Positions 24,283-36,903 of a DNA stretch of 64,000 bases are shown here, in pieces. The notes beneath the pieces were generated by a model that did not search any database, was not told where the DNA came from, and saw only the letters and a program-made list of their open reading frames with translations. Where the stretch lies: NCBI GenBank assembly GCA_024752435.1, contig CP103029.1, positions 186,001-250,000 of the forward strand, written 5' to 3'. Within the stretch, counting starts at the first letter, position 1. The number at the start of each line of letters is the position of its first letter. This stretch comes from Allantophomopsis cytisporea (taxonomy: Eukaryota > Ascomycota > Leotiomycetes > Phacidiales > Phacidiaceae). The position numbers were made by a program, and so were the translations under genes.

Positions 24283-25756
24283 TTACATGACCAGCACAGC
24301 GCCCAAGCCCAAGAAAAGCAACGCACCAATTCCCTGTCCAATGACTCTCTCTCCACCAGAAGACGAGCTAGAGGAAGAAGAGGAGCTGGAGTTAGAAGAG
24401 CTAGTGCTGGTGCTGTTGGCAGTGTCATCCGCGAAACCAGCGCTCTCGGTGGTGGAGTTACCAGCCCACTGAGATCCGTCACCGTCCAATCCCGGGCCGG
24501 TACCGGCACCGTTGTCGAGGTAGGTCTGGGCGGCGGTTGGCATAGCAGGCAGCTCGGAGCCGGTAGTGACGTTCCAGTCGCTGGAGTAGGATGGGCAGGT
24601 GGAGATGGAGTCGGAGGTGAGGGCGCCGCCGTCGCCGGTTGGAAGGGAGGTGTTGGCGTAGGCGCTTTGAAGGTAGGTGAATTCATCGCCGGTGGTGACG
24701 GTGGAGTCGGAGATGTTGACGACTCCGTAACCGTCGCCTTCTTCCGAGTACTCGAAGACTAATCCTCCTGAGAAGACAGCGGCCATCTCATCGGAGTACA
24801 AGGCCTCTACTTCGGTGAACTTGCGGGTGTTGGCGATGCAGCCGAACTCGGAGAAGCTGGCGTCGAGGTTAGTGGGCTTGTGAAAGGAGAATTTGGGGGT
24901 GATGGGGGTAGGATTACAAGAGAGGACGGCCATAGCCAGTGTAGTTGGCGACAAGCTGGTCCCAGCCGGAGGTGGTGTAGGAAGATGGATCACACCAGGA
25001 GTAGTCGTTAAGTGAATAGAAATCAGTACGGGAGCCATCATCGTCACCGCAGTTAAGGAATTCGGCAAGGAGGTATTGGTTGGAGGAGACATCGGCAGCG
25101 GAGTAGCCAACTGGGACAGATCGCAGACCACGGGCAGAGAGATAAGACTTCATGTCGCGGATAACGGCCTTGATGTATGGTGCACAGTTGGTGTTGGAGG
25201 CGGTGTTGATGACCTCGTTACCTGCGAGGAAGGCCAGGGTGTTGTTGTAGCCAGCGAAAGCCTCGACGGTTGCGAATACACTCTGTAGGTACACGCTGTT
25301 GTAGGATCCCTCGGGATCATCACGGTTCAGAGAGTAATCTGGGGTGTCGGTGTCCAGGATGAGATAGATGCCAGCATCTGCGAGGGCGTTCATGCAGGTG
25401 TCGTGGTTGAGGGTGTTGTCGACTGTGTAGACTCTAATGGTGTTGATACCGAGCTCTTGGAAGTAGGGGATATCACGAGTGCAGATATCCTCATCGGCGA
25501 GGGGATCGGTGGCATCCGAGGAACCTCCTGGCTGGTAATCGATTCCTCTGATATAGAAGCGGTCGGTTCCATTGTAGAAGGCTATTATGAAAGCGTTATT
25601 ATACTGTCCAATCATGTATTAAGAATTCATATCCCTACCATTTCCCGTGACTGTGACGGAGGTCAAGCTTGAGGAAGTAGAAGCTTGTGCGCTGGTCACG
25701 AGAGTACCAACGGTGATCAGAGCCGTAGCAATAGAAGAAACGGAGCCGAACGGCAT
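24283..25756 (-). CDS. GPI-anchored beta-1,3-glucanosyltransferase (GH72, Gel/Gas family)
   Basis: Three exons: 25756-25639, 25581-24918, 24856-24283; 451 residues. The N-terminus MPFGSVSSIATALITVG is a signal peptide, probably cut after SAQA. The GH72 domain starts with FYNGTDRFYIRGIDYQPGG and includes the acid/base Glu162 in LAFLAGNEVINT and the nucleophile Glu264 in FFSEFGC; the second intron falls just before this motif. The C-terminus has a Ser-rich stalk and ends GIGALLFLGLGAVLVM, a hydrophobic GPI-attachment signal. No Cys-rich CBM43 module follows, so it belongs to the short subfamily. Such enzymes elongate and branch beta-1,3-glucan in the cell wall, outside the plasma membrane. The catalytic assignment follows from the family. 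Confidence 0.93.
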
Positions 25757-26601
25757 ATTGAGGAAAGGACAATGAACAACTGTATATAAAAGCGGCAAAA
25801 AATACAAAAGCGGATTTATGGTCAGATATATAAATGAGAGTCTTGAATCCGACGAGAAGAAGCTAACAAAAAAAGAGTGTGGTGACGGACTCGAAATTGA
25901 GAAATAGTAAGAGAGGTTCAAGATTCTTCATGTACAATGAGATAATATATGTAGACAAACCTGGAAATTTCACCCCACTAAGGGGAAAATAAAGCCCATG
26001 GCGGTCTGAGTGGGGCAGTTCTCCTTGTGGTGATGGGTAGTGATGGTACTCTCCAATTCGAATTGAGGCACTGCTGTTCATTTTTAGCATCCTCATAGAA
26101 GGAAAGTGTTCAGTCTGGTGTTCTATCAACGCGTAAGCTTGCCGTTGCACATGGGGTGATAGGCGATCAATCCCTTAGCGCTGCTTTGTGTTTAAGATTC
26201 CGGAAGATGATTCGATGCAACTTACAAGAGAGACAGAGTGAATCTCAAAACGAAGCAGATACATCCATAGATAGTCGATGGTTCTGATGGTCAGTTGAGA
26301 TTGAGAGTGAGATTGAGATTGTATTTGGAGGAAGCAAACATGCGGAGAGACTCGGTGTATGTGCATCTATGTATGGTATGGAATCGTGAGATGCCACGGT
26401 GAGTATCTCTGTATGGGCGGGCAGACGACCTTTGTGCGGACTCACGGTGCGCATGATCTATCCATGAGCGGCATTCCTACCAAAGGACATTCTTCTGAAG
26501 AGAAGAAATGGTAGATTTCAATCCAGCCAAAACGAATGAATATACGACATTGGGAATTGCACTGACATCCAGGCCAAGGAAGGATTTCCAATGTCGTCCG
26601 T

Positions 26602-27168
26602 TCAAAACGAACTGCGACGTTGAAGATGATGAACATGATCATCCCGACAACAGCCAGCATTGGTTGCGCAACCACCAACCAAATGCCAAGCTTTTGCTGC
26701 CAAGCTTTGCGGCTCCCTGTACACCCAGTCACCCATTTTCTCACTACTCACGGCTCTTCTCGCCTTCAGACGACAAAAGTCCTTCAAAGCCGCCATATCA
26801 CACCCTTCGACCACATCATCGTCCATAATCCATCCCACCAGATGCTTCAGACTCTCGTACAGAACACCAGAGAATAAAATAGGAGCATCGGAACTTAAGA
26901 CATCCTCCCACGCAAGGTTCGAGGAGTTCATGCAGTGACGGGGTCTCGGATCAATTTGCACGCGTATTTGCGGGACCCGCATTTTCGCCATATGTGCTCT
27001 GTGCTGAACTCGCAGACTCGTAAGCCAGCCGCGTAATGTGCCTGCTGGCTCCAGAACATCTCTTGCGCGCAAGCACACACGATTGGGCCCGGGAAGCAAA
27101 AGGCAGGCCAGATCGTAAGTGCCATCGAGGTGCATTGCAGATCTGAGTCGTGTTTGTGAGAGAGTCAT
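26602..27168 (-). CDS. possible hypothetical protein, borders uncertain
   Basis: A 188-residue ATG frame with fairly protein-like composition (MNSSNLAWEDVLSSDAPILF, VLYESLKHLVGWIMDDDVVE). Its 3' part overlaps another minus-strand frame (26442-26744) that encodes a strongly hydrophobic segment, WLVVAQPMLAVVGMIMFIIF. A splice or frameshift joining the two would give a membrane-anchored protein. For example, GTTGGT..CGCAG near 26606-26680 would skip part of it. I do not recognise a family and cannot decide the exon structure. It may equally be chance. Confidence 0.25.
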   Translation of the reverse strand: MTLSQTRLRSAMHLDGTYDLACLLLPGPNRVCLRARDVLEPAGTLRGWLTSLRVQHRAHMAKMRVPQIRVQIDPRPRHCMNSSNLAWEDVLSSDAPILFSGVLYESLKHLVGWIMDDDVVEGCDMAALKDFCRLKARRAVSSEKMGDWVYREPQSLAAKAWHLVGGCATNAGCCRDDHVHHLQRRSSF

Positions 27169-29182
27169 TGCTGTATCTCAATCCATATTGCCTACTGCTT
27201 GGGGCCTGGAGGTTCTGTGAGGGAAGGTTTGGACAGTGGCGCGAGCAGCTAACTCGCCACAGAATCGGTTTTCGGGGGCGGGAATCTTCGCTCCTGTATT
27301 CTATACGATGGCATTTCAGGGGTGGAGCGGGTTCAGACTCCGGTATTTGCAGATGCGTTTCACGAGTCTATATTTGAACATTCTCCCCTCCTCAATGTCC
27401 TTCTGGGATAATATCCGGGGGGTTCACTGATGGTTTCCTACCCGAGTGAGTATATGAAAGTAGGAATCCGAGACGAATATTCCCTCTCTTAACTGGCTTG
27501 TTGTTCTTGTCTTCGTTCACTGTCTTGACTTCTGGATATTAGATAACTTTACGAACCCAGAATCCAATACCTCATCGGTCTTTGTCCATCGTCTATACTA
27601 AGCGGTGAGCGAGGACAGTTTTTCGCGGGCGTCATTTTTTCTGATAAATAGACGCTCGCTACGATATTAAAATACTATTCTCCAACCTCAAGCCTGGATT
27701 TTACAGGTATTCTATCCACTCAGGTCCATAAAACATACAAATTCTGTATCACAAGGCTCTCTAATTGACGAAATGGTTCCGTGCTCACTACTCTACAAAA
27801 CCCATCTCAATCTTGACCCCCAGCCTTAAGATCCGATTTAGTTACACCGAGTCAAAACTGGACACTCTCCACACAAAAGCGTTCTAAATCTTCGACTTAC
27901 TGCAAATACTAGCATATCGAGCTCGACCGCCTAATATTAAGATACCGGTAAATTCATCGAGCAACAAATTGTCACGCTGCTTTCCATGGGCTTCGGCGCT
28001 CCGTCAGCAGTATTGATTTCTGAACTTGAGGTATTTGGTGTATGTGTACGTCATGGTAACTTCCAATGGCTATGTGCAACTCTTCCAGTTTCATAGAATC
28101 TCTCGTAGCGTACTTTGTTACATCCTTGAGCTCACTGGCAGATTCCATCATGCACAACATGTAGTGACGCCTCGGTAAGCCTATGTCTGACTTTCAAGTG
28201 CTCGTTTACAACCCCGAAGCTCGTACCCCGACCAACATGCGAGAATTTCAGACATGTTGTCCGTAGTTCTCCCAATAGACCTCATTACCTGCCTCAAAAT
28301 ACCCTATAGACATCGAAAACCCAGTGGGAGCCGGTAACTAAGAGTTTTCAGATCTGTGTAGGAAAAGTAAACCCATATTTCATGAATTTTCCTGTCTCGC
28401 GATCCCATGAAACGGTTTTGGCTCTTGATTATAGTCATTGTGATCTCGTGGACAGCACACCCTTGCTTTTCGAATTTGGTGGAAGTATTCCGACTAAACG
28501 TAAATGTAATATCAGTGCGGACCTTCGTAGGAGTATGAGGATAGGTGTGTTGATGTTAGCCAGGAAAAAATTTCGAAACTCCTCAACCAATTCCCTCCGC
28601 CCTCTCTTTGCTTATTCGTTTTCATGTTGCATATTCGGGAGATACGGCCAATAGCAAACTTCACTTATGGACAGCGGAGGAAATTCTCACATTGCATAAC
28701 CCCCCATCTGGCATTGCTGCATTAGACATACACGCCCGCCTACACTCATGCGTTTCTACAGACTACAAAGTGAATCCGGCTTCTCTCTTTGGTCAATTTG
28801 GTGACCACTGTTCTGCACAGATACTAATAACAGTACTCGTATCCATAGGGATATGTACTTACTTTTCTTGCGTTTCACCTCTCTTGTCCTTCTTTCGTTC
28901 AAGATAGGAAATGAGGGTATTTGAATTCGAATCATCTGCTTCTACACATTCCAGAAAAAAGGAGAGAATTCCCCACCTTCATTTCCTTTTCTTGATCTAG
29001 TCGCACATCTCTCGAATCCTCCTACACCGCAAGATTCACGAATTCTCTGATATTGTCGTTTGATAATTCTATAGAGTTTGATTTTGATTTGGTCTTTATG
29101 TGTTTGTTTTTTACCCCTAGAGTAGGGATTCGCAGCTTTGAAAATACCCTTCTTGAATTCCACTTCTTCCCCCGCTACATCA
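27169..29182. other. intergenic region without a supported gene
   Basis: Several short frames of 60-100 codons on both strands, none with a recognisable domain or a convincing splice chain. It includes the 3' flank of the modin-type gene at its right end. Confidence 0.45.
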
Positions 29183-31158
29183 TCATCCGATGTAGATAGG
29201 ATGTTTACTTAGGAAGTGTTTGGCATCAATGATCGTAGCATCGCCACTTTTATCAATTCCGTGCAGATTGTACCAGCAGATCCCTCTGAATATTATTGTG
29301 ACCCAAACTTCCTTCATGATCTCCACCTTCTCCTCCTCCATGTATGTCCTTCGAGCCTCGGCAACAACCTCAGATAGGCTTTTTTCGAAGTACATAGCCA
29401 TCAACAAGTCTCCAACCTCTTCTGCCTCCTCGGTCGGATCCGATATGTTGAGATTGCCGACACGCTCCCTGAACTCAGCTCCCATATTCAATAAAGCTCT
29501 GATGTGCGCTCGAAAACAATCAGCAATTATGCGTCGGAGCTCAAAGGTAACGAGACCATGTAGCCATTTTGCTGAACGTTGCCAACCCTTGTGGATCGTT
29601 TCGAGGGTTTGGGATGATACTTCATTCCTGACCAATAGATCGAAGGTCAAGAACACGTTAGAGTTTTTAAAAACACGATCAATGGTTGATACGAGGTTGA
29701 AAAAATGCTCGCACATCGACAGAATCTCCTTCATCCAGTATGAGTTAGGGATTGTTTTTCTCTCAATTTGGTCTCTCAGTTGTCTTGAAAAAGGCAAAAA
29801 ACAATTCGCACTAGAATACTGTCTCGGCTCCATTGGAATGGCAGCTCTGAAAGAACCACGTTTATTCTGCCATGGCCATGGGTAAGTTGGTGTAGGGTTT
29901 TCTATTCGGGATACCCGTTGACCGGGTTGGTAGCAGACCGAGCCTGTTATCGCAACCATCTCGGCGAATACTAAAGTATCGATTTGATCAATGGCGCTTC
30001 AGTTGAATTTGGAACATCAATTAACATACATAAAAGATCTCTGGTACCATGTCTGGTTCGTATCAAGTGCTCTTTCCATAGCTTTGATTCCTCCATTTCA
30101 GGGAGTAACTCCAACAGGCTTGCGAAGCACTTGCTTATCGCGTCTTCATTCCCTATAAACAAGTAGACCTTGGTACCACTTAGAACAAGATCACTCCATT
30201 CAAAGAATCCATAAGATTCGGTGTTCAGAAGCAAGTATCCGAAATTGAAGCCGGCTGCTGACGAAGTTTCGATAGTAAAGGTAGGTTTTTCAACCCCCCT
30301 CCCAACCTTGATAAAAGACATAACTATCCCAAGAGACCTCACCACGGCAGATGTGACAACAAAAGCGCCACTTTCAGCTCGTAGGTTGCCGTTTTCAAGG
30401 TCGATGGTTTTCCATGAGAGGCCCAGCCGGTGGCAAATAACAAGTATGTCGTGCAATGTACAAATGGCATATGGCTTGATAACTTCAGGGGGCATAAAGT
30501 CCCATGATTTTCGCAAAATCTTGATATGTGGTGGGTAATCCGAGCAGGGCCTCTCGAGCGCTCGAAGACCTTCATGATAATGGATGGCCGATATTAAAGT
30601 CAACCAAGAAGTTGGTTCGTCGTCAGTCTCGTCATCATCCTCCAAAAGAGACTCGACAAATGGTATTGCTTGCTCCTTTCATCAGCATTCATGCCCCCAA
30701 ACATCCTATCCCTAAGTTTGAGACTCACAATATACGATCCATCTAACAATAATCTTGAACCATGACTGCTCCGGCTCCAGCCTCTCTTGGTCCAGAATCC
30801 CATGTACAATCGATGGCATTGAATTTGCATCAACTGCAACCATGGTCATCTCAATAGATTCTTTGGTACCATTAATTGGGATAAGTCCATGTGGAGTTGC
30901 AGGATACATTTCATATTTGCTTGAAAGTAGCACTATGTCGGGAACAGCAAACCTTGTCTCAAAGCGGAATTCTCCACGTTTCCATCTGAATTTACGATGT
31001 GTATGTTTCGACCATTTGCCCATCACAGACTTCTGGCATCTCCGATATCCATCAGCCGTGGCAGAATACTGCTGTAAGGCCTGAAGAAGCGCGACGAGCA
31101 AGGCTACGAGTGCAACGATGAGTGAGATAAGTGAAATGAGTGAGGTCGTGTCAGCCAT
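29183..31158 (-). CDS. modin-type fungal protein
   Basis: Three exons: 31158-30729, 30668-30030, 29970-29183; 618 residues. The two introns (60 and 59 bases) have GTGAGT..AAG and GTATGT..TTTAG borders and repair what otherwise look like broken frames. The N-terminus has one hydrophobic helix (LISLISLIVALVALLVALLQ). It is followed by YSATADGYRRCQKSVMGKWS and the basic-aromatic stretch HRKFRWKRGEFRFE. The middle contains KSWDFMPPEVIKPYAICTLH and a Glu/Gly-containing block ending SLGIVMSF. These are features I remember from proteins annotated as modin in filamentous ascomycetes, often near heterokaryon-incompatibility or secondary-metabolism genes. The molecular function is not established. The N-terminal helix suggests membrane anchoring. 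The exact position of the first intron could shift by a few bases. Confidence 0.75.
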
Positions 31159-32931
31159 GATGTGAGAGCAGGGTTTGAGCCGCTATCAGGTGTGTCCAAT
31201 AACATAGGCTCTGATGCTGATGAGGTGTGTATGGCTTGTGAACGACGTTGTGGCAACACATGGAGATGGTGAGGTGCGAAGACTCGCAGCGTGGCTGAGT
31301 GAGATTAGGCGCTGCGGTACCCCTGTCATGCATCATGCAGCCTCGTCCAATTTGACTGGCTGTGATTCCCAGGAAATACAAAGGCTTGATTTGATGATCT
31401 AAATGACAGGATTTTATACAAACATGAAGTGTAGGATCGTGAGTATGTAGGCGGGTAAAGTTGTCCTTCCGAACATTTGGCTAATATGAATCGAGACGAA
31501 TAGTTTTTTGCTATAATCACCAAGAAGTATATCAACCCTGCCGCGAAGACATTTTCAGGAACGACAGAAGGCTCTTATCGAAATTATGAGGAGTATGCTC
31601 TAAATCGCTACTTGTTCAAAATAAAAGTTGTATAAACATAAAGTATTCGCATATTCTCAAAAATATCACGATTCTGAGTGCAGCTGAAGTTAAACACTGA
31701 ATTGAATGAAGGAGAAAGGGCGCAGGATCCTACTCTGCAGCCATTTAATACTACATGTTGCAGTGCGTACCTAATCCGATAATCAGTCAAAGTGAATATC
31801 ATTCACTTTCACACTCGCACAGAAGTGAAGTCTGTATGTTAGCTGCAAATATTGACAAGAAGTATTATCGGCATCAGATGGTGGCAGTCGATAAAACAAA
31901 TGAAAGAAGATACGATAAATCAGAAATAAGGACAACTAAATACCTAAAGCCAAGAGTGTATGCCAATTAATGGTTCTCTTCTTAGAAATATCCATCAAGA
32001 CTTTACGTGGCTCTTGAAACTTGGAGGCTCCCCGTCCGCAGCTTTTGACAGCAATCAGCTTTTTACAAACGTATAAATCATAAATATCAGTACATTAGTT
32101 TTGACAGACACAGCTATGTTATCCATTGAGGAATGTAAACCAGTATATGATGCCTGATACATATAAGACACAACGACTCGTATCTACCTTCACTTTTTCG
32201 CATAATGAAGCTTGAAGAACCTACTAACAGTACAACGATTTCATAAGGTATACTACCTAAGAAACAACAGTTATCAGGCAACTAAAATTAAAAAGTATTA
32301 CAGGCAAACCCCACTTCCCAAAAATTCCCCTAGCCAGTCTCTATTTAAGAATTACACCAAATATAGAACGTCACGCAAGACAAGACAACCAGCCACAACG
32401 AATATAGTAATTCTATCTAATTTATACAATCTCCCAGCTGCATGTGCCCATAATCAATAACCTACACTCTCCTACCATCCTACCATCCGCAATTTTCCAT
32501 CATACCTCTCGAAGAAAACACAAAGAAAAGAAAAAGCAAGAGAATACAAACGCCAAAACCCTCTTTTTCACTCATGCACCGGATCCAAGCCCGAATAAAT
32601 GCCCCAGAAAAGAGTAATCAAGGTATCTGTCTAATTCCGCAACCCAAAATCCAGGGCTGATAAGAACGCCCACTCCGACAAAAGAAAACAGGCAGGGTTG
32701 TTGGAGAAGAAGCGGTGCCGGTTACACGCCTTCGGGATCCGCTCTTGAAAGGCCCGAACTTGGACAGCGAGCCACGAACTTGAAGAGTATTCAAGACGAC
32801 GATGTGCAACGTACGTTTACAGTAGCACAGACATCCAAACCCAACAAACACCATCCCATGTAATAGATTAATTCCTCCTAACACCCTATGCGAGTCCAAC
32901 TCCTCGCGTATCCAAAACTTCAATGTGCAGC
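31159..32931. other. AT-rich intergenic region
   Basis: Contains the upstream region of the modin-type gene, repeat copy B (31666-31837), and about 700 bases of AT-rich sequence. The right end should be the 3' UTR of the velvet gene. No supported coding sequence. Confidence 0.5.
31666..31837 (+). repeat. dispersed repeat family, copy B
   Basis: Matches copy A in the same orientation across its full length, including the terminal block TTTCACACTCGCACAGAAGTG, which is TTTCACATACTCACACCTAA in A. It matches copy C on the opposite strand over the first 120 bases. The three copies have accumulated many substitutions and small indels. Confidence 0.6.
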
Positions 32932-34439
32932 CTAATGCCCTCTCCAAGCAACATCCGCTGGAACCCCTTCATCACTCGACCTCGGGACAGGCGCACCCGG
33001 CTGAAAACCGTGCGGCAAGCCAGGCGCAAGCGCATAATAGCCTGCTTGCTGTTGTTGCTGTGGAGAAGGGTAAATACCCTGACGCGGCGGCTGCTGGGAC
33101 TCGGCGATGACACTGTACTGCGGGGAGGTCTGGTACCGATGTCTAGCGGACATGGGTGAGACGGGGGACATCTGGGCAGAGCGCATTGCCTCGAAGGTTG
33201 GTGCTTGGGGGATAGAAGCCGAGGCGTCGCGGTGCGTGGGGGTGAAACCGTACATGTTCCTGTCTTGCTGGGGGCCTGGCTGGGCTGCAAAGGCGGAGGC
33301 GTTGTACATCTGGGGATGCTGCTGTTGCTGCTGAGTATGGTAGGCATACTGTTCGTTCGTAAAGGAGCGTGGGAAGCTGGATACGGCCTGGGGAGCCATC
33401 TGCGGCTGTTGCGCAAAGTAAGAACCTGGTGCTTGTTGCGTAGGATCCGCTTCAGACCCGCTGTTCATCCTCTGCCGCTTCATGATGTGTGTCGTATCGC
33501 CCGAAATATCGCTGCCAGTTGACATTGAGTGCTCGCTGCCACGATGTTGGTGGAAGATCTGTTGGTCTGAGGGACCAGCGCCACCCATTGGCCGGATGGG
33601 CGAAGGCTCTTGCATCATGACAGAACGCGGTCGCATTTGGTCATATCGGTTGAAACTTTCGGGCGTCTTAGCATGCATAGAGCTGGCAATGGCTGCTCCC
33701 ATGGTGGTCTGTCCAGCTTCAGTCTGTTGCGACTGTCGGCGTGCGGTGTTGTAGTGTCTGGGCTCATAATCATCGGAGGCTGGTCCGCGCTTTCTCAACA
33801 GCTTTCGCGGCTCTTTGCGAAGTCGCAAGCGCACTCCTTGGTCACTGAAGCTGCGTGTGAGGAAGGTCGACTCTGACATGCCTGGAAAGTTCTTGTGCGC
33901 ATGGACTACGAAGACCGGAGATGTGATCGACTTCAAAAGAGAGACTGTCGGTACCGCCATCTCGTAAAGATTAAACTGAAGCATGAACTCACCCTCCAGC
34001 TTGACGGAGAGATCTCCAAAAACGAAGAATCCTCCTTCTTCATTGTCTGTATCTTTGAGGCGATGAAGTGACGAAACAAGAGTGCCTGCGAGAGAAGTGT
34101 TGACGTTCTCAGACGCTGGTCTTCCATCCCTTTTCAACAGAGTACAGGACATGAAATAGTAAGGACCTTTACCAAATTTTGTTAGTCTTCTCACGATACG
34201 CTCCTCGATACCCGCTGCTTACTCTGAAGATAGTTCTGCGTTGGATCTCTCTCGCGATTGATCTTGAGTTGGATTATGGGCGGAGGATCTACCGGCTTGC
34301 GATCTACTTGCATATCAGTTCTGTAGCAACCCTTGCCTTTCGGGGAGCATTGCGTACCCTTTTCTTTGCCCAGCGCGACCCTACCACAGTTAGGCTTCTG
34401 CCGGATGAGTAGCTGTACATCATCGCTGTGTTCCAGCAT
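32932..34439 (-). CDS. vosA: velvet-domain developmental regulator, VosA type
   Basis: Three exons: 34439-34358, 34306-34223, 34166-32932; 466 residues. The velvet domain spans about residues 8-180. It includes LLIRQKPNCGRVALGKEK, then after splicing VDRKPVDPPPIIQL, then NYLQSPYYFMSCTLL across the second intron (donor GTAAGC, branch ACTAAC), then AGTLVSSLHRLKD, GGFFVFGDLSVKLEGEF and NFPGMSESTFLTRSFSDQGV. This block order fits VosA better than VeA, VelB or VelC, because there is no GFGDKDRR block. The C-terminal 270 residues are Gln/Pro/Ser-rich with a basic KRQRM site. VosA-type proteins bind DNA, often with VelB, and control spore maturation and trehalose. The start at 34439 is the last ATG before the domain; the frame is open further upstream, so a longer N-terminus is possible. 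Confidence 0.8.
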
Positions 34440-35424
34440 GATCAGTGTCGGTTCGTGGTTGACGTTGGAAGAGAAGATTGGTCTTGCTTCAAGCAAGTCA
34501 GTGCTACTACTTGAACGCACCTGGTGAGACCGCGAACTTGGGCAGTTGCAGCGTCGGCGAACTGATGTAAAGAACCTGGAGTGTTCATGAAAGGAAGAAC
34601 ACAATTACACCTCTCTGTGGGTAATGGTAGGGCTGAGAATGAAACTTGTGCGCAGCGGGAACTAATGTACCGTGGATCTGAGCAAGATGGTCGGCAGGCC
34701 TCGGATGCAAGATTGAAGTGACTTCGGTTTGCGCAGATCTGGATGAAGGTAAGAGAAATACAAAAAGGACCAGAGGAATAATCTGCCTTTCAATATGAAT
34801 ATGTAATGTCCCTCTGGCGTCATATATTGCAGTGACTTTTAATTATCTAGGCCTATGTCAGTTGCTCAACTAATATAGTGGGGAATAGTATAGTAATGCA
34901 CCAGGCGGGTTTGGAGAGGTTTGATGGAATAGTGCTTGGTGGTGTGCGGAGGGGGACCGGACTTGGACTGGCAGAGACTGATATCGGAGAATTGATTGGC
35001 GATCCTCAGTTCGCAGCCAGTCCAGATCCAGAGCAGAGCTTACCTGGGAAGGACAGCGGATAACCAAGGAGGGACCAAGGAGCAAGTCGTCGTCGGTACG
35101 GCACTTTATGGGCCCAGTCGAAGCCGTTCCTGGGTTCAAGAAGCGCTGGGGGTGAAGAAATGGCAACTCTTCGCCTCTGTTTTGGGGCTAGTCGTCAAGC
35201 AAGCAGAGCTGGCTCGGACAAGAGAAGAAGACCCAGTACAAGCAGAGAGGAGGATGGCGATGAAAGTGAGATGTCTTTGATAGTGATAGACCAAATACGA
35301 TTTGCGGATATCGATGATGACTCGAGCAGAAAAAAGATGCTCCAGTAGTTGTTTTGAAAATTTGTATTGAATAAGGTGAGAGAGATATTGGGTAGTTAAT
35401 GCTTTGCTGGGGTCTGAAGGAAGA

Positions 35425-35475
35425 CACAGACACAGACACACTCACACTCACACACACCACACACCACACACACGG
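35425..35475. repeat. CA-rich low-complexity tract
   Basis: Interspersed CACAGA, CACACT and CACAC units on the plus strand. Confidence 0.8.
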
Positions 35476-36541
35476 AGACAGGAAGAAGGAAGCTAGAGTT
35501 GATGTAGTCGTAGCAGGATCGAGTAAGATGCCAAATGCATCAATTCCAATGCTCACTCTCCCTCTCTGTGGTTGTCTCTCTCTCTTAATTGATTTTTCTT
35601 TTTCTCTCTTCTTTCCGAGCGACAGTTAATTGGTGATTTGATGATGGAGAGGTAAGAGAAGAAGAAGAAAAAGACCATTTAAAGACCAAGGAATTGCAGA
35701 GGCCGAGAGTTGCAGCAGATGTCGAATATGTCTCTCTTTTCTTCGGCCCTATGTCGTTTCCTGGGTGTGTATGGCTTTTTCTCGAGAGATCATTTCTCGC
35801 TCTCTGTGAGTCTTTCTCGCTCTCTTTTCTTTCTTTTCCTCCCTCCTTTTGCGCTTTCTGCTCTCCTCAAATGTTGTCAATCCATTTTTGGATCAAGGTG
35901 AACTACACTATGAATAGAAGAACAGCAACAGATTGAATGGAGAATAAGTTGTATTATAGCCCGGGGTCTGAGTTAATAAGTTCATGGATGGGAAAATAGG
36001 ACAACGATGCGATTTTCCATTCTTCTACTGAATGCTGGCACAAATGGACCTGTGCAAGGCAGTATTTATGAAAGGTTACGGGCTATTTCATTTATCTCAT
36101 TTCGCATATACAGTGGCAGCATATTGTAAGTGAACAAACGGGGAAGGTGGAGTGCAACAAAGACGACTGCGAAGAGGGACCTGGGAACGCTTTGGGTATG
36201 GCGTAGAACGCTTTCGAAAGCGCCGATACGAAAGAAGCAGAACAGACAGACAGAAGACCTGGTAAGAGATCCAGACGGAGATAGTTCAAGAAGCAGTTCG
36301 TCGTAGTTGTAGATCTTCTAGTACCATAATAGTAGGTCGTTAATGTAGTTGGAGGAGGTAAGAAGGTAAGGTATGTCTGTAGTAGGCGAAGAAGTAGTAG
36401 TCGGTATTGTGAGGTACAGCGTATATGCGGTACTCCAGGCGAGGTCAGGTAGCATTGGATGGATGGATGGGATGGATATCCACAAAAGCCCAAGCCAGAG
36501 CCAAGCCAGACTGAACATAGAGAGGACTGACTCTCGAAGGA

Positions 36542-36572
36542 GAGGGGGGAGGGGGAGGGGGAGGGGGAGGGA
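36542..36572 (+). repeat. (GGGGGA)n G-rich tract
   Basis: Several consecutive G5 to G6 runs separated by single A residues on the plus strand, a pattern able to form a G-quadruplex. Confidence 0.85.
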
Positions 36573-36903
36573 GAGACGGTTTTCCAGATGTCGAGATATA
36601 TTCTCATTGGATGACCAAGGACATTTTACATTGGACAATGGACATTCATTAGTTGGTTATCTAGATCCGAGTAGAGTAACAAAAATAATCACGGTACCTT
36701 ATGTACAGACAGACATACTTGCATATATACTCGTGGCTTATCATCTATGACCTTATTTATTATTCGTGATTATTCTGCAAGATGCTTACCATATCATACA
36801 GAGTACCTTAGTATTGATATTCATAAATCTATGATCTGCCGTACGGATACTTCTACATGCAGTCCATCCCATAATCACTATCCATTCTACTTCTCTGCTC
36901 TTC

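Noticed and set aside
29959..30029. Apparent frameshift splitting the modin-type gene
   Set aside because: A 59-base GTATGT..TTTAG intron removes the discrepancy exactly and keeps the conserved reading, so no lesion is needed.
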